Shown here one piece after another: positions 43,265 through 53,889 of a stretch of 64,000 nt of DNA. Source of the DNA: Taudactylus pleione (lineage: Eukaryota > Chordata > Amphibia > Anura > Myobatrachidae); NCBI GenBank assembly GCA_031769625.1, contig JAUIMM010000178.1, positions 28,786,001 through 28,850,000 of the forward strand. Reading direction: 5' to 3'. The notes under the pieces are model-generated. The model did no database searches. It saw only the letters and a program-made list of their open reading frames with translations, and was not told where the DNA came from. A program made the translations under genes and the position numbers. Position 1 is the stretch's first letter. Each line of letters starts with the position of its first letter.

Positions 43265-43590
43265 TGGTGCATACACACGATCAGATTTTTCCTTCAGATA
43301 TGGACGATAACGATTTAAAAATTGTTCAGTTGTTCATATCTGAAGGAAAATCGTTCATATCTGACATGCCTGAACGATGGACGATCAACGATGCGCGTTC
43401 CCGTTTGTCAGATAACGATATCTGACATCTGATGGGTTTGCTGTCAGACTTGGACGATTCCATTCATTCTAATGCAGTCAAAAATCGTTCAATCGTTCAA
43501 ATCGTTCAAATCGTTCAGATCGTTTAATCGTTCAATCGTTCATCTGACAAATCTGACAAGTCTGACAAATCTGACCGTGTGTACGCTCCA
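43265..43590. mobile_element. Twin MITE copy 2 (TSD TTA)
   Basis: 326 bp, nearly identical to 42424-42779 apart from a few substitutions (two at CpG sites, 43322-43332) and a net 30-bp contraction of the 'aaatcgttca' tract. TTA at 43262-43264 and 43591-43593. Confidence 0.85.
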
Positions 43591-43720
43591 TTAATCATTA
43601 TTAAGTAGTGCACTCAAGATGCACACTAGTTTTGATATTTACACTTTGGTTTGTATTTTGCAAAATACCTTTATTTATTGTATATTACATTTATATTTCT
43701 GTGATTAGTTCCTTGATATT

Positions 43721-43734
<14 letters not shown>

Positions 43735-43757
<23 letters not shown>

Positions 43758-43778
43758 GGGCACGATTGTGCCCTTATA
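43735..43778. repeat. (TA)n tract followed by a hairpin
   Basis: TA run to 43752, then ATAAGGGCAC-gatt-GTGCCCTTAT, a perfect 10-bp stem. It may mark the end of the element that runs through 43780-44180. Confidence 0.75.
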
Positions 43779-43779
43779 T

Positions 43780-44590
43780 TAAGGCTGCATCTAAAAAAAC
43801 AAATTTCTCCATAGAGAATTGCAGAGGGGGGGCAGGGTGTTCAAGGGGCTACACCTCAAAAGCTATTAGAGGTACGGATCTGAAATTTGGTATGGCTGGG
43901 ATGAACTGTCACTGAGTGCTGCATGCCAAATTTCAGGAACAAAACTTAAAAAATGAGGACATGGGAGTAATATAAACTCCAACTGTCACTTTTTTCTGAC
44001 ATTCTCAATTACGACAACTTTTCTGCTATAGTCTACAGTATGGGGGATTTTTGGGAAGGCATAACTCAGGGTAGGGATGGAATTTAGACTTGAGGTTTGT
44101 TTTATTAGGTAGCTATTGTGCCAGGGTACGTGCTTTTGGGGTTTAGGTAATTTAGAAAGTTACAGTTTTTAAACTATTACCTCAAGAATGTGCCATTGTA
44201 GAGATAGGACTTTTCAACTTGTTGTGCAGCCATAGTAGGAGCCTCCAGCAGGTGTAATAACTGTGGCTTCACTTGGATGCACCAAGATGGCCGTTGTTTG
44301 TGGGCGGTAGCAGGGGACAGGTCCAGGGAGAAGAAGCTGGTGCTAGCTGCAGTGGGAGCTGGCGGAAAGGCACACGGGGTAGCGGGCATCAGCTGCGGCT
44401 AGAACCCGGGGACAGTAGCAGCTTTTAGCGGCGGCGGTGTGGACAGCAGTGTGGACGGTGGTGGTGCTAGGCCCAGGGGAGGTAGCAGCACACAGAATGC
44501 AGGCTCGGATCTGGTATATCCATGATACCTGATTCTGTGTTTAATTAAAAAAAATGTGGTGTGGCCCCACCCCCCAAAAACCAACGAGTC
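43780..44590. other. Unidentified moderately GC-rich block
   Basis: 43800-44180 has phrases typical of a dispersed repeat ('acctcaaaagctattagagg', 'catgccaaatttcaggaac') but I cannot name it. 44280-44480 is rich in GGC/AGC. Confidence 0.35.
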
Positions 44591-44599
44591 CCAGGCTAT

Positions 44600-45740
44600 G
44601 GAGCCCCAGTACTGGTTGTGCCAAATACAGGGGACAAACTATGTAAGGGTCCCCCTGTATTAAGCACAACCAGCACCAGGTTTTTCAGAACCTCTCCTGG
44701 TTGCCAAAATACGGTGGACAAATGAAGTAGGGGTTCCCCGTATTTAGCGTAACCAGCACAGGGCTCTGAGCCAGTCCTGGTTCTGGAAATACAGGGGGAA
44801 AAAATGCATGGGGCTCCCACTGGTGCCTCAGCACCATTTTTGAAATTCAAAGATGGCCACCGCGAGTCAATAACAGCTTGCAACATCATCGCCCCGCCCC
44901 CTCGGCTGGCTTAAATACAGCCAGCGTGAGCCCCATCCATTCAGTTGACGGCTGGGGAGCTGGAGAGACCAGCTGAATCATGAAGATGCCGGGAATCCCT
45001 GGATGGGCGGCGGCCGCGGAAAAGAACTTAATGGCCGCTGCGCTCCAGGTGAAGATATCATAGAAGTCCTGGGGGAGCGGAAGCCATGCAAAAGAGATTA
45101 AAGGTTGCTGCCCCATAGGTGAAGGTGCAGCATAATAAAATAACTTTCAAAACAGTGTTTGTTTGTTTTATTTTAATATTTCTTTTGCAAAGGTACTAAA
45201 GGTGCCAGCAGGCCCTTAATGCCCTGCCTGCTGGTACTTGTAGTTCTCCAAGTACCAGTATGTGGGGATGCCTGCTGGGACCTGTAGTACTACTGTAAAA
45301 GACAATATTTATATTTTCTTATGCACCACACAACATAATCAACCCGACACCCACCGCCCATGGGTGCTGGGGATAGTCCTGGTCTATCAGTCTGGGCCTG
45401 GAGTGCCCTGAGGAGGGGGACCCCTTTACTGGGGTGGTCTCCAACTCCCCAGGGATCCCCAGACTGGGCTGACTAGTGGTCAGGGGTGATGCTTCGGTTG
45501 GGGGTCCCGGTGAAAGGGCTCCCCTAGCTGTGGCATTACCCCCCCCGCTAGATGGAGTACCGTGCTGGTTCTGGGAAATAGAGGGGGGGCCGTATGGATT
45601 TTTCCCCCTGTATTTCCTGAACCAGCTCAGAACCCATGTGCTGATTGCTCTAAATACGGGGGACCCCTAAGTCATTTATCCCCCGTTTTGGCAACCAGGA
45701 CAGGTTCTGAAAAGCCTGGTGCTGGTTGTGCTTAATATGG
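44600..45740. mobile_element. Large element with ~150-190-bp inverted ends
   Basis: 44603-44800 ('tactggttgtgccaaatac', 'cctggttgccaaaatacgg', 'ccagtcctggttctgg') pairs with the reverse complement of 45575-45740 ('ccagcac..ggcttttcagaac', 'cctggttgccaaaacgggg'). The spacer (44800-45575) holds a GC-rich segment at 44870-45060 and 'gcctgctggtacttgtagtt' phrases. The arms themselves contain direct repeats of about 85 bp. No coding frame recognised. Confidence 0.65.
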
Positions 45741-45749
45741 ATGCCCTCT

Positions 45750-48700
45750 TTGCACTGCACCACTGCTGTGTATTCCAATGAGCACACAATTCTGTGAATT
45801 AGCAGCTCCACCATTTTGTGAGTGACAACAATCTCATTCTGTGAGAGTGCTGAATCTGCCGTTAACCATAGGGTGTGATGGCATACCATATCTGTATTGC
45901 GCAAGGAACATGTCCATTAAGGCATCAGCCTTAATGATCGTAATTTAATTGCTTTTTGAAGTTTGATTGGCAGAAAATCAATAGTTTTTGTGAATTTTCA
46001 GATCATGTCTAAGCAGCCTTAATGGGACATGTGAAACCGTAAGTTTTTTTGTCTATGGAATATATATATATTTATACAGTAGTTCTGTGTTTTCTGCAGT
46101 TAGCACTTGTTTTTTTTAAAACAAAAATCTCAATGATATAAAGCTATGTAGTAGTTTCTGTATAAACAGGTAGCTTGGTGGTGAGATTTGATGTAATTTA
46201 AGGGGCACCAGCTAAATCTTGCTAACAGCAATACATTGGTCAAGGCTGGGTCTGCTTTTATGTTTAATGCTTTTTCTTTAAGTTTTCATGAATCAATGTC
46301 ATAAAAAGTGGATTAAATGGATAGCATAGCGATGTGAATGGACTATTCTTTTGAAGTACAGTTGAGAATACATTTTCTTGTACTGTATGTAACAAGGGAC
46401 TTAGGAGTTCCATACATTAACTAATGGTAGCAACTCTCAGCATGGATACAATTTAAATATTCACTTATGCTCTGGGCTTTCTATTCATTTAAATAAAAAG
46501 AGCAGACTTGTAAGTAAATATGCATTATAAGAATATTATAATTATTAGTGAAACCATTTTGTAAATGTTTTATGAATAATATGGACCAGACTTCAAAGTT
46601 CTATCAGAAAATGAAATTCATTAATAGTTCCATATACCATGGGGATGACATTTAAGCCAGGATCTGTTATCATGTAAAAATGACTTTATCATGCATTATG
46701 TGTGACTGAAAAGGCAACCTGTATTCTAACAATTAGCTTTCATTAAATAGTAGTGCTCAGTTTTACAATCAAAAGAATAAGCAATCATGTTTTGGCATAC
46801 GTACTGCAATATACTGCAGCAAAGTGACAGCTGCTACCTTTTTACTTATCCCATAATAATTGACACATTTGAATAAAAGGAAGGGTTTATTTAACTAGGT
46901 ATGTATGATACTATTAGATATAGGTGTTGTTACATGAAAATTACATTTAAAAGAAAACTGTTATAAAACAAATTCAATACAATATTACCACTTTGGAAAG
47001 AAAATATTTTCTACAGCAGCTCCAGAAATTCTGTGTTTTTCTATGGTAAAATAGACACATCTATGCAAACATTTTATTCTGCTTGTTTGAACAAAATTGT
47101 ATATTGTTTTACTGAAGTGTAAAGCTAATAACCATGGTCTTTAGATACATTACACTAGGGTTCTTAAGGCTTTTGTAAGCAATTTTCTTTTACTGATCTT
47201 CATACATTTGAAATGGGCATTTTAAAAGTTAACAGTGCACATATGAATTTTAGATGCACTTGTCTTATTCATTGGAATTCCATTACATGTAATGCAATGA
47301 AACTTATAAAAAATGCAACAACACTAAAAAGAGATTGAGAAAAGCTAAGTTAGACTAATGGTTCAATAGAGAACTTGTCACTACTGTAGGTGCATCATAA
47401 ACAACTCCCATGTCAGACCATGCTGCATAGAAACCATATAAAGCAGAGATTTTAGCATGTACAAAATAACTTTGCTCGATCTATAGAAGCATATGCATGT
47501 TTTTCATACAATTTTTACTAATGATCAAACATAAAAGATGTGTCCTTAAACATTATTGCCACAGTCATATCAAAAAGCTTTTCTCTAAGCGCCAGGTCTG
47601 TGCAACTTGGCTTGCACTGAGCATCTTTTTCAACCAAAAAAACAGTTTAGTCTCAAACAGATGTGAGGAACCTCTTCATGAGACTACACTGATATGCAAC
47701 ATTTGTATATCTGTGTGCGAGTCAGAATTTGTGTACAAACAAAGTATATATGATGCAGCGGTCGCAGCTTTTTTTCATGACAGAGCTAATTGCACTTTAT
47801 ATACAGACTCTGACACACACACAGATATACAAGTGTCACATACTAAATGAATCAATGCAGTCTGCTGAACAGGTTGCCACATCCATTTGATACTAAGACA
47901 CATTTTCAGGTGACAAAAGATGCTTGGTGCAAGCTGAGTCACAGGGGACCTGGCATTAATGCCTAATAGTGTATTGAGGCTAGGTGTAAAAAATCAAAGA
48001 CCACGATAATGCACTATGAATTGTCCCAACACAGTATAGAAATTCTTGATCTCACTGGATTATATTGCAGACATGGCGAAATCCTCCAAATGTTCATGTT
48101 ATAAAAAACATTAAAAAAAATAGAGTCATTATCATGATTTTTGTTTTTTTGCACAATTTTTCTATGATCTCTAAGATCTATTTTTTGCTGCTTTGAGATG
48201 TAGCGCCACAAGTTTAGTGCATTGTTTTTCAGTTCATTCCTAGTGAGGCTAGGTGTAGGAGGAAACATTTGTACCTAGAAAATACTGGGACCAATAAAAA
48301 AAGTTAAGGGAATTCTAAAACTTATAGTTTATCCACATACAAGATGAGATCCAACTAACAAAGCAATGTATATACATGTGATACCCCACAGTTGTGATGT
48401 GTCACTTAGGATCCTATTTATCAAGTAATTATGTCCTTAAAATATATGGAAACTGCATGTTTAAGGGTAGAATTACATTTCCTTTAAAGGTACCAAGAGA
48501 GAAAGCAATGGTTGTGTGAATGAAATTGTGACTGAATAAGCTGAGTCAGTTTAAGAGTGTGTCCGATTTGTAACTGGCTGGTTAAGACTAACCTAGACTT
48601 TGTCGCAACTGACTTGCCCGGTTGTAAATGAGTATAGGTGCCCCTGACCTACAGTAGTGGACTTACAGTTCTGCCATCAATGACCAGTAGAATCAAGTGA
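45750..48700. other. AT-rich, no gene recognised
   Basis: Includes a 117-codon open frame at 47497-47850 with no recognisable domain. I see no repeats. Confidence 0.4.
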
Positions 48701-49019
48701 TGATGAATAACCACACACTGCGTCTGGTGAGGCTTCCTGCAATTTCCTGTTATGACTAATGTTATCCAACAGGGTCAGGACGCATGTCTTTATATATATA
48801 TTGTAAATATTGGTAATTCAGAAAACAATATAATGATCCAGAGTATGATCTGGATGCTGGGATTTGGTTTTCATTGTTAAACCCAGCCAATTAGTGTAGT
48901 GGTATTGGAGGATGGTTCTCAGGATTATTATTAATTATTGCTAAAGGACTGTATTGGCAGAGCAAAATGGCTACTGACAGAAATTTCTATTCATGGTTCT
49001 TATGTGTGTATCAGACATG

Positions 49020-49480
49020 AAGTGGTATCAGGCATGAAGTGGTACAGGAATGTGGAAAGCAGACAAGCCAAAAATCCTTTAGGCATTGCCTTTTGCAATG
49101 TATGCCTGCATTAAGTTTTAGAAAGTCCTTATCAGTAGTTAACCAATAGAGTAGTTTGAAGCAGGTTAATATCCATATTAGTAAAGTTAGCTGGGTATGA
49201 CAAGTAGGATACTATATAAACAGAGACAAAGGAGATTTCAGTGGCCTGCCCTATGCCTGGATCAGACTGCAGCTGGTGGCCAGGAAATTGTTTGTCCAGA
49301 GATAGAGTCTACTGGATCGTGTAACTTGTTTATATTCTGAAGCTAAGTAACTATTATTAAATTATATCTTGTTAATTGTTGTAATAAATTATATCTTTTT
49401 TTCCAGATACTGGTTTGTGTGGTGTAATTAACCTTTTGTATCCAAGAACCTTATTTTGTTCCATCGGTAACAAGGACTAA
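49020..49480 (+). mobile_element. Possible solo LTR (tentative)
   Basis: Contains a TATA-like 'actatataaacag' (49210), a polyadenylation-like 'gtaataaatt' (49380) and 'aagaaccttattttgttcc' downstream, spaced as in a retroviral or LTR-retroelement terminus. No inverted TG...CA ends, primer site or gag sequence can be shown. Confidence 0.25.
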
Positions 49481-49489
49481 TCCTGCTGT

Positions 49490-52470
49490 TAATTATATAT
49501 ATTGTTGTAAGGCTTTTAATTTGGTTGGTAAAGAAGATATTGACACTGAAATGTTTCTCTTCCAAAGGGACCAAAGAAACTGCCAGACCACAATCAGCAT
49601 ATCAAGGATTTATTGGATAGATTTCAGGATATGACTCCACATCATACTATTTTGAAAAGTGTCATGCAAGATCCTTAGGAGCAAAGAGTTGTCCCAACTG
49701 CTATGATGATGTGCTATAATGAACTGTCAAATGTGTGGGAAGAAAGGATTCCAGGGAATACAGGACAGAGAGACGATGTAGGGTGGTGGTGCCACCTGTG
49801 TGAGATGCTCCTACCCTGTGTACATTACATGCACTCTTAACTGTAGGAAGCAAAGCTTGAGGGACATAAGGACTTAGTGAACATTGATCTCTGTATAGGG
49901 AAATGAATGGATGCTATCCCATGCCTTATGCCCTTATGGTGTAAGCTTTGAATGTAATGCACACTTTGGAATCAATGGTAAGGTAAAGGAAGGAATCAGA
50001 TTAGGAACAGAGATTTGAACAAAAAGAGGGGAATAATAAAGTCAGAGCCATGATAGCTCATGCAATCCATTTTATATATTTGCTCAATTTCTCTGTACAG
50101 TAGTTAGTACAGAATGATGTGTAAATATGCTCACACAATGACAGCTCAAAAGTATCTTGTGTTCACATCAGGTTTAGGATGTTTCAGCAAATTTAGTGAG
50201 TTTTAGCAAATTTCAGTACTGCTCAAAGCATAAGTATAGATAAGTTTAAAAGTTTTGGCTAAAAAGATAAGGCTTAAGAAAGAATAATTATCTTAGTCAA
50301 AAGAATTGCTGTTAGTATGCATTAATCAGGAAACGCTTTATATGATCTGATATATAAGTGGATTATAAGTTTCAAATAAACTTGGTGTGAATTTAACATT
50401 ACACAAGCTGCAAACTTGTGTCAGCTTCACTCTCCATGGCCGTGGTCTGTATGCTGAATGCTTGACTGATACCTGCTGTGGTAAACTCTCAAGGGTCCTG
50501 AGAAGCCCCCTTCGATACTGCCAAAGAGGGATCTCGCGATTACTCTCTGGTGGGCATGAACTGTTCAGGATGCCAATCGTGAGATTATTGAATTGTTCAT
50601 GCACAGCTGCCAAGCCGCACATGCACAGTTGCCCAGCCAGGGTTCAAACCCAGAAATAAAATCTGGTTTACGATCACTTTTACGTCTTAATGATCACTGA
50701 GACAGGTTTTTTTTCAGAGCCGGTGTCCTGTGTTGTTATGTGAGATAAGGATTTTTCATTTTCTTGGGGTCAGGCATATCAAAATATCTTTATATATTTG
50801 CTCCTTGATCCAATAGTGGAAGTCCTCATTTCATGTCATCATATAAAAAAGTTAAACTACTCCCATATCGTTTTAACCAAGTTGTTTAATTTTTAAAACA
50901 TATTGCTCACATTTAAATTGATTAAAAAAGCATATCTAAAATTTCCTGCATGATTTCTGTATGTGGAATGCATGAACTGACAGTTTTATTTATAATGTTG
51001 TTGAAGACTAATTTACATAATTCCATATTTACATATGCTTTATGCTGTATAATGAAGCAGTACATGAGATTTAATAGGGCATTGGTACTTCCATTTTGTT
51101 TCTCTGTCCAAACTCAGATTTAAATGGAAAGTAGTGTGATGTCTTTAAGGCCGCACCCGAGGGAAACTGTTTATCTAACACAGTGAAGAGAGAATGCCCG
51201 TATATGTGTCCTTGTGCTGAGGAAAATATTTTGACTAAATATGGGATGCAGCACACCATGAGTATCACTCAAAAGGAATTCAGTTTCGAGTCTGATTAAT
51301 AAGGAGGAGTTAGAAAGAACAAACTTTGTCTATTATCTGATAATGGTAGTGGGTGTATAATCTGAATATTGTAATAATGTATAAGTACTGTGTGACAATG
51401 TCAATCATTATTATTCCTGCATTATAACCCTGGGAGAATATGTCCCAGTTAAATGGGCTTGATCTAATTATTTAATTAATTAATAAAATGACAAATTCTT
51501 AAGTATACTGGATTGGAGAATATTACTTATTATGGAACAACACTAGGTTACAGGTAACATAAACATGTATTTGGACTTCCTTTATACCATCTTGGAATGC
51601 AAATTACTACAGTATTTCCAGTTCTGCTTTCTATTGGAATTTATGTGAAACTAATGGAGGATGGAATAGTTTTAAGCTGAGACCTGTTTACCCCTGTCAT
51701 TTCTGCTATTACAAGATACTTCAAACATTTAAATGTGTCAGCATTAAATAATGGAGTACTGAAACCCAACTGCCAATACCTAAGTCATGTGAGAAGCTGC
51801 TTGAAGGACACTTGGGGATCTTTTATTACATTCCATGCTATTCCATACTGGGCTTTGGTATGCTCTGGAACCTAAGGACGCTCATTATTTGACACACTTA
51901 CTAGAGGGTGACAATTATCAGGTTCCCTTCATGAGCCAAACTTTCTGCTTCTTGTATAAAGACTCAGACTGTGCAGCATCTTCAAAGATTACACTAAAAA
52001 TGAAAGAAAAAGGTCAATACTGTTATGAAATTGATTGGTGGACTTTCAATTCAGCTGCCCTACAAATGCATTCTACTGTAGATGGGATTCTAGTCCACTC
52101 AGCCAGTTTTATGCAGTTACACCAACTGCCTCCAAACTATTTTCTTTTTTAAATCCAGAAGAACCAATGTAACTGTATTTTCAGAGAAAGGAAGTACAGA
52201 TGACTTTTAGGGCTGTGTATTTCAGGAAAATATTTTTTTTTTTCTGCTGTAATTCAAAGAAGTAGTGAAACCTCATAAGTGAACTTGAAAATATTAAACT
52301 AGTAAGCTATGTATTAATTTATTCAATTTTTAGCAAAATATTGTAACTTAATGTTCCATTATATTTTGTATCTAACTTGTCCAATCTAAAAAATATTTTG
52401 AGTCCAGGGCACCAACTAATTATCTAGACCTGTTTATAGTTGAGAAATTAGGAGTTCCAGTCAGATTGTT
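49490..52470. other. No recognisable gene
   Basis: The 105-codon frame at 51835-52152 has no domain I know. 50380-50660 is locally GC-richer, with 'gggttcaaacccag' at 50639. Confidence 0.35.
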
Positions 52471-52479
52471 ATCAATGTC

Positions 52480-52690
52480 ATGGCACTCCTGTAATCTACC
52501 TGTGTTCAGTGCATCTGCCATTTGCCTGTGTCCAGTTCTCCTGTCACTTGACTGTGTCCAGCTCCCCTGTCATCAGCCTGTGTCCGGCAAATCTGTCATC
52601 TGCCTGTGTCCAGTGCCCCTGTCATCTGCCTGTGTCCAACACATCTGTCATCTGCCTTTGTTCAGAGCTTCTGCCATCAGTCTGAATATG
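52480..52690. repeat. Minisatellite, about 28-30-bp unit
   Basis: Seven degenerate copies of 'ctgtcatctgcctgtgtcca' + 'gtgcccc'. Confidence 0.8.
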
Positions 52691-53026
52691 CTGTACTTAC
52701 TCACAGCCTGTACTCCATGCAATGATACAACCTTCAGCTTGAAGTTTTCAGTACTATACTACTACAGTTCCAACCTGCGCTTATATCATCTGGTCAGTCA
52801 CTTCAACTTGTACTCAATACCTCCCATAGATTTGATTCTGCCTCTCCTTTGAACAAGCTTGCAAATGGAATTTAAAGTACAGGGCCATCGGTGGTACCAT
52901 CAATGGTGGTAGTTCTTCCTCTTGGTTCCATTTGCTGTTAGTTGAGGTCTATGCTGAGTTTCTGGTGGTTTGGCTGGCCCTTTGTGCTAAAGGTGTAGGC
53001 TCTGGCTTTGTGTCCCTTATTTAAGG

Positions 53027-53880
53027 TAGAGATGTGAAAACTGAACACACATGAACTTTGGGTTTCTGAGTTGAATCAAGTTCTGGCTTGAATCACTGTT
53101 GGGTTCAAAGTAGAACTGAGTCCCAGCCCAAGTCTGCTGTAAGTTCAGAACTTGGATTTAAAAACTAAGGCCCTCATTCAGACCCGTACGCTCTGAGCAG
53201 AGCGCTCACTCTGAATGAGGGCCGGTCTCCATGAAAATGGAGCGTCCTCCTGGACGCTCGTATAGCTGTGGGTCACCACCCACAGGCTATACGAGCGTGC
53301 ATTTTGATGGCCGCGATGGTCGTGACCATCGCGACCATCGAAACTGCGAGCCGGAGCCTGCGGTTGAGGTTTTCAACCGCAAGCTCCGGAGTTATTTTGG
53401 CTCTATCACTCTATCACTCTATTTTGGCTCTATCACTCCCACTGACATCACTAGTGATGTCAGTGGGCCGGCTTTTGATGGGAGGCGTTCCCGTGGGAAC
53501 GCCCCCATCAGGGAGGCATGCCCCCGGCATGCCTACCAAAGGGGGCATGCTGTCAATCAACATTGACAGCACGCCCCCTTTGATCGGACACAACGAGTGA
53601 AGGACTTTCCTTCGCTCGTCGCGTCTGGCGCATGCGCACGACGGAGATCCCTCCATCGTGCGCATGCTCAGGCCAGAACATCAACCCACTTGCGAGCGGA
53701 CAGCCGCTCGCGAGTGGGTCTGAATCAGGCCCTAAATCTTGGGTTTTGGATTGCATGCAGACAGGCCCAAATGACATGATTTTTACCTGTTTTTATCAAT
53801 TTAAAAAAATAACTGAATCTGAACCAAGACACTTGAGGTTGGTTTTGCCAAAATCAAAACATGGGGTCCGCGTACATCTA
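53027..53880. mobile_element. hAT-like short element carrying multi-hairpin copy E
   Basis: Starts TAGAGATGTG and ends '...cgcgtacatcta'. The inner sequence 'tggttttgccaaaatcaaaa' and 'tcagaacttggatttaaaa' resembles 25093-25430. Without the insert it would be about 290 bp. A target duplication is not clear. Confidence 0.55.
53169..53732 (-). mobile_element. Multi-hairpin MITE, copy E (TSD TAA)
   Basis: 564 bp flanked by TAA at 53166-53168 and 53733-53735. The left end is itself a perfect terminal hairpin: GGCCCTCATTCAGA (53169-53182) with TCTGAATGAGGGCC (53210-53223), enclosing GCTCTGA/CAGAGC. Then CGCTCGTATAGC/GCTATACGAGCG (53255-53297), GATGGTCG..CGACCATC, CCGGAGC.TGCGGTTGA/TCAACCGCA.GCTCCGG (about 53352-53392), a perfect 30-bp CCCACTGACATCACT palindrome (about 53438-53467), GGCGTTCCC/GGGAACGCC, the CAAAGGGGGC/GCCCCCTTTG stem, and GCGAGCGG/CCGCTCGC near the right end. 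Module order is that of A on the minus strand. Confidence 0.8.
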
Positions 53881-53889
53881 TAATTTAGG

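Noticed and set aside
42396..43425. Matching protein-like segment (SDMDDNDLKIVQ...) in two frames 830 bp apart
   Set aside because: Identity comes from the twin MITEs; the segment is just hairpin DNA read in frame, so conservation is not evidence of coding.
47497..47850. 117-codon open frame
   Set aside because: Biased, featureless translation in AT-rich DNA; no supporting signal.
50635..50660. tRNA B-box-like 'ggttcaaacccag', possible tRNA or tRNA-derived SINE
   Set aside because: No A box at the right distance and no cloverleaf can be drawn from the flanking sequence.
51835..52152. 105-codon open frame
   Set aside because: No recognisable domain, no splice or promoter context; length is expected by chance in this amount of DNA.
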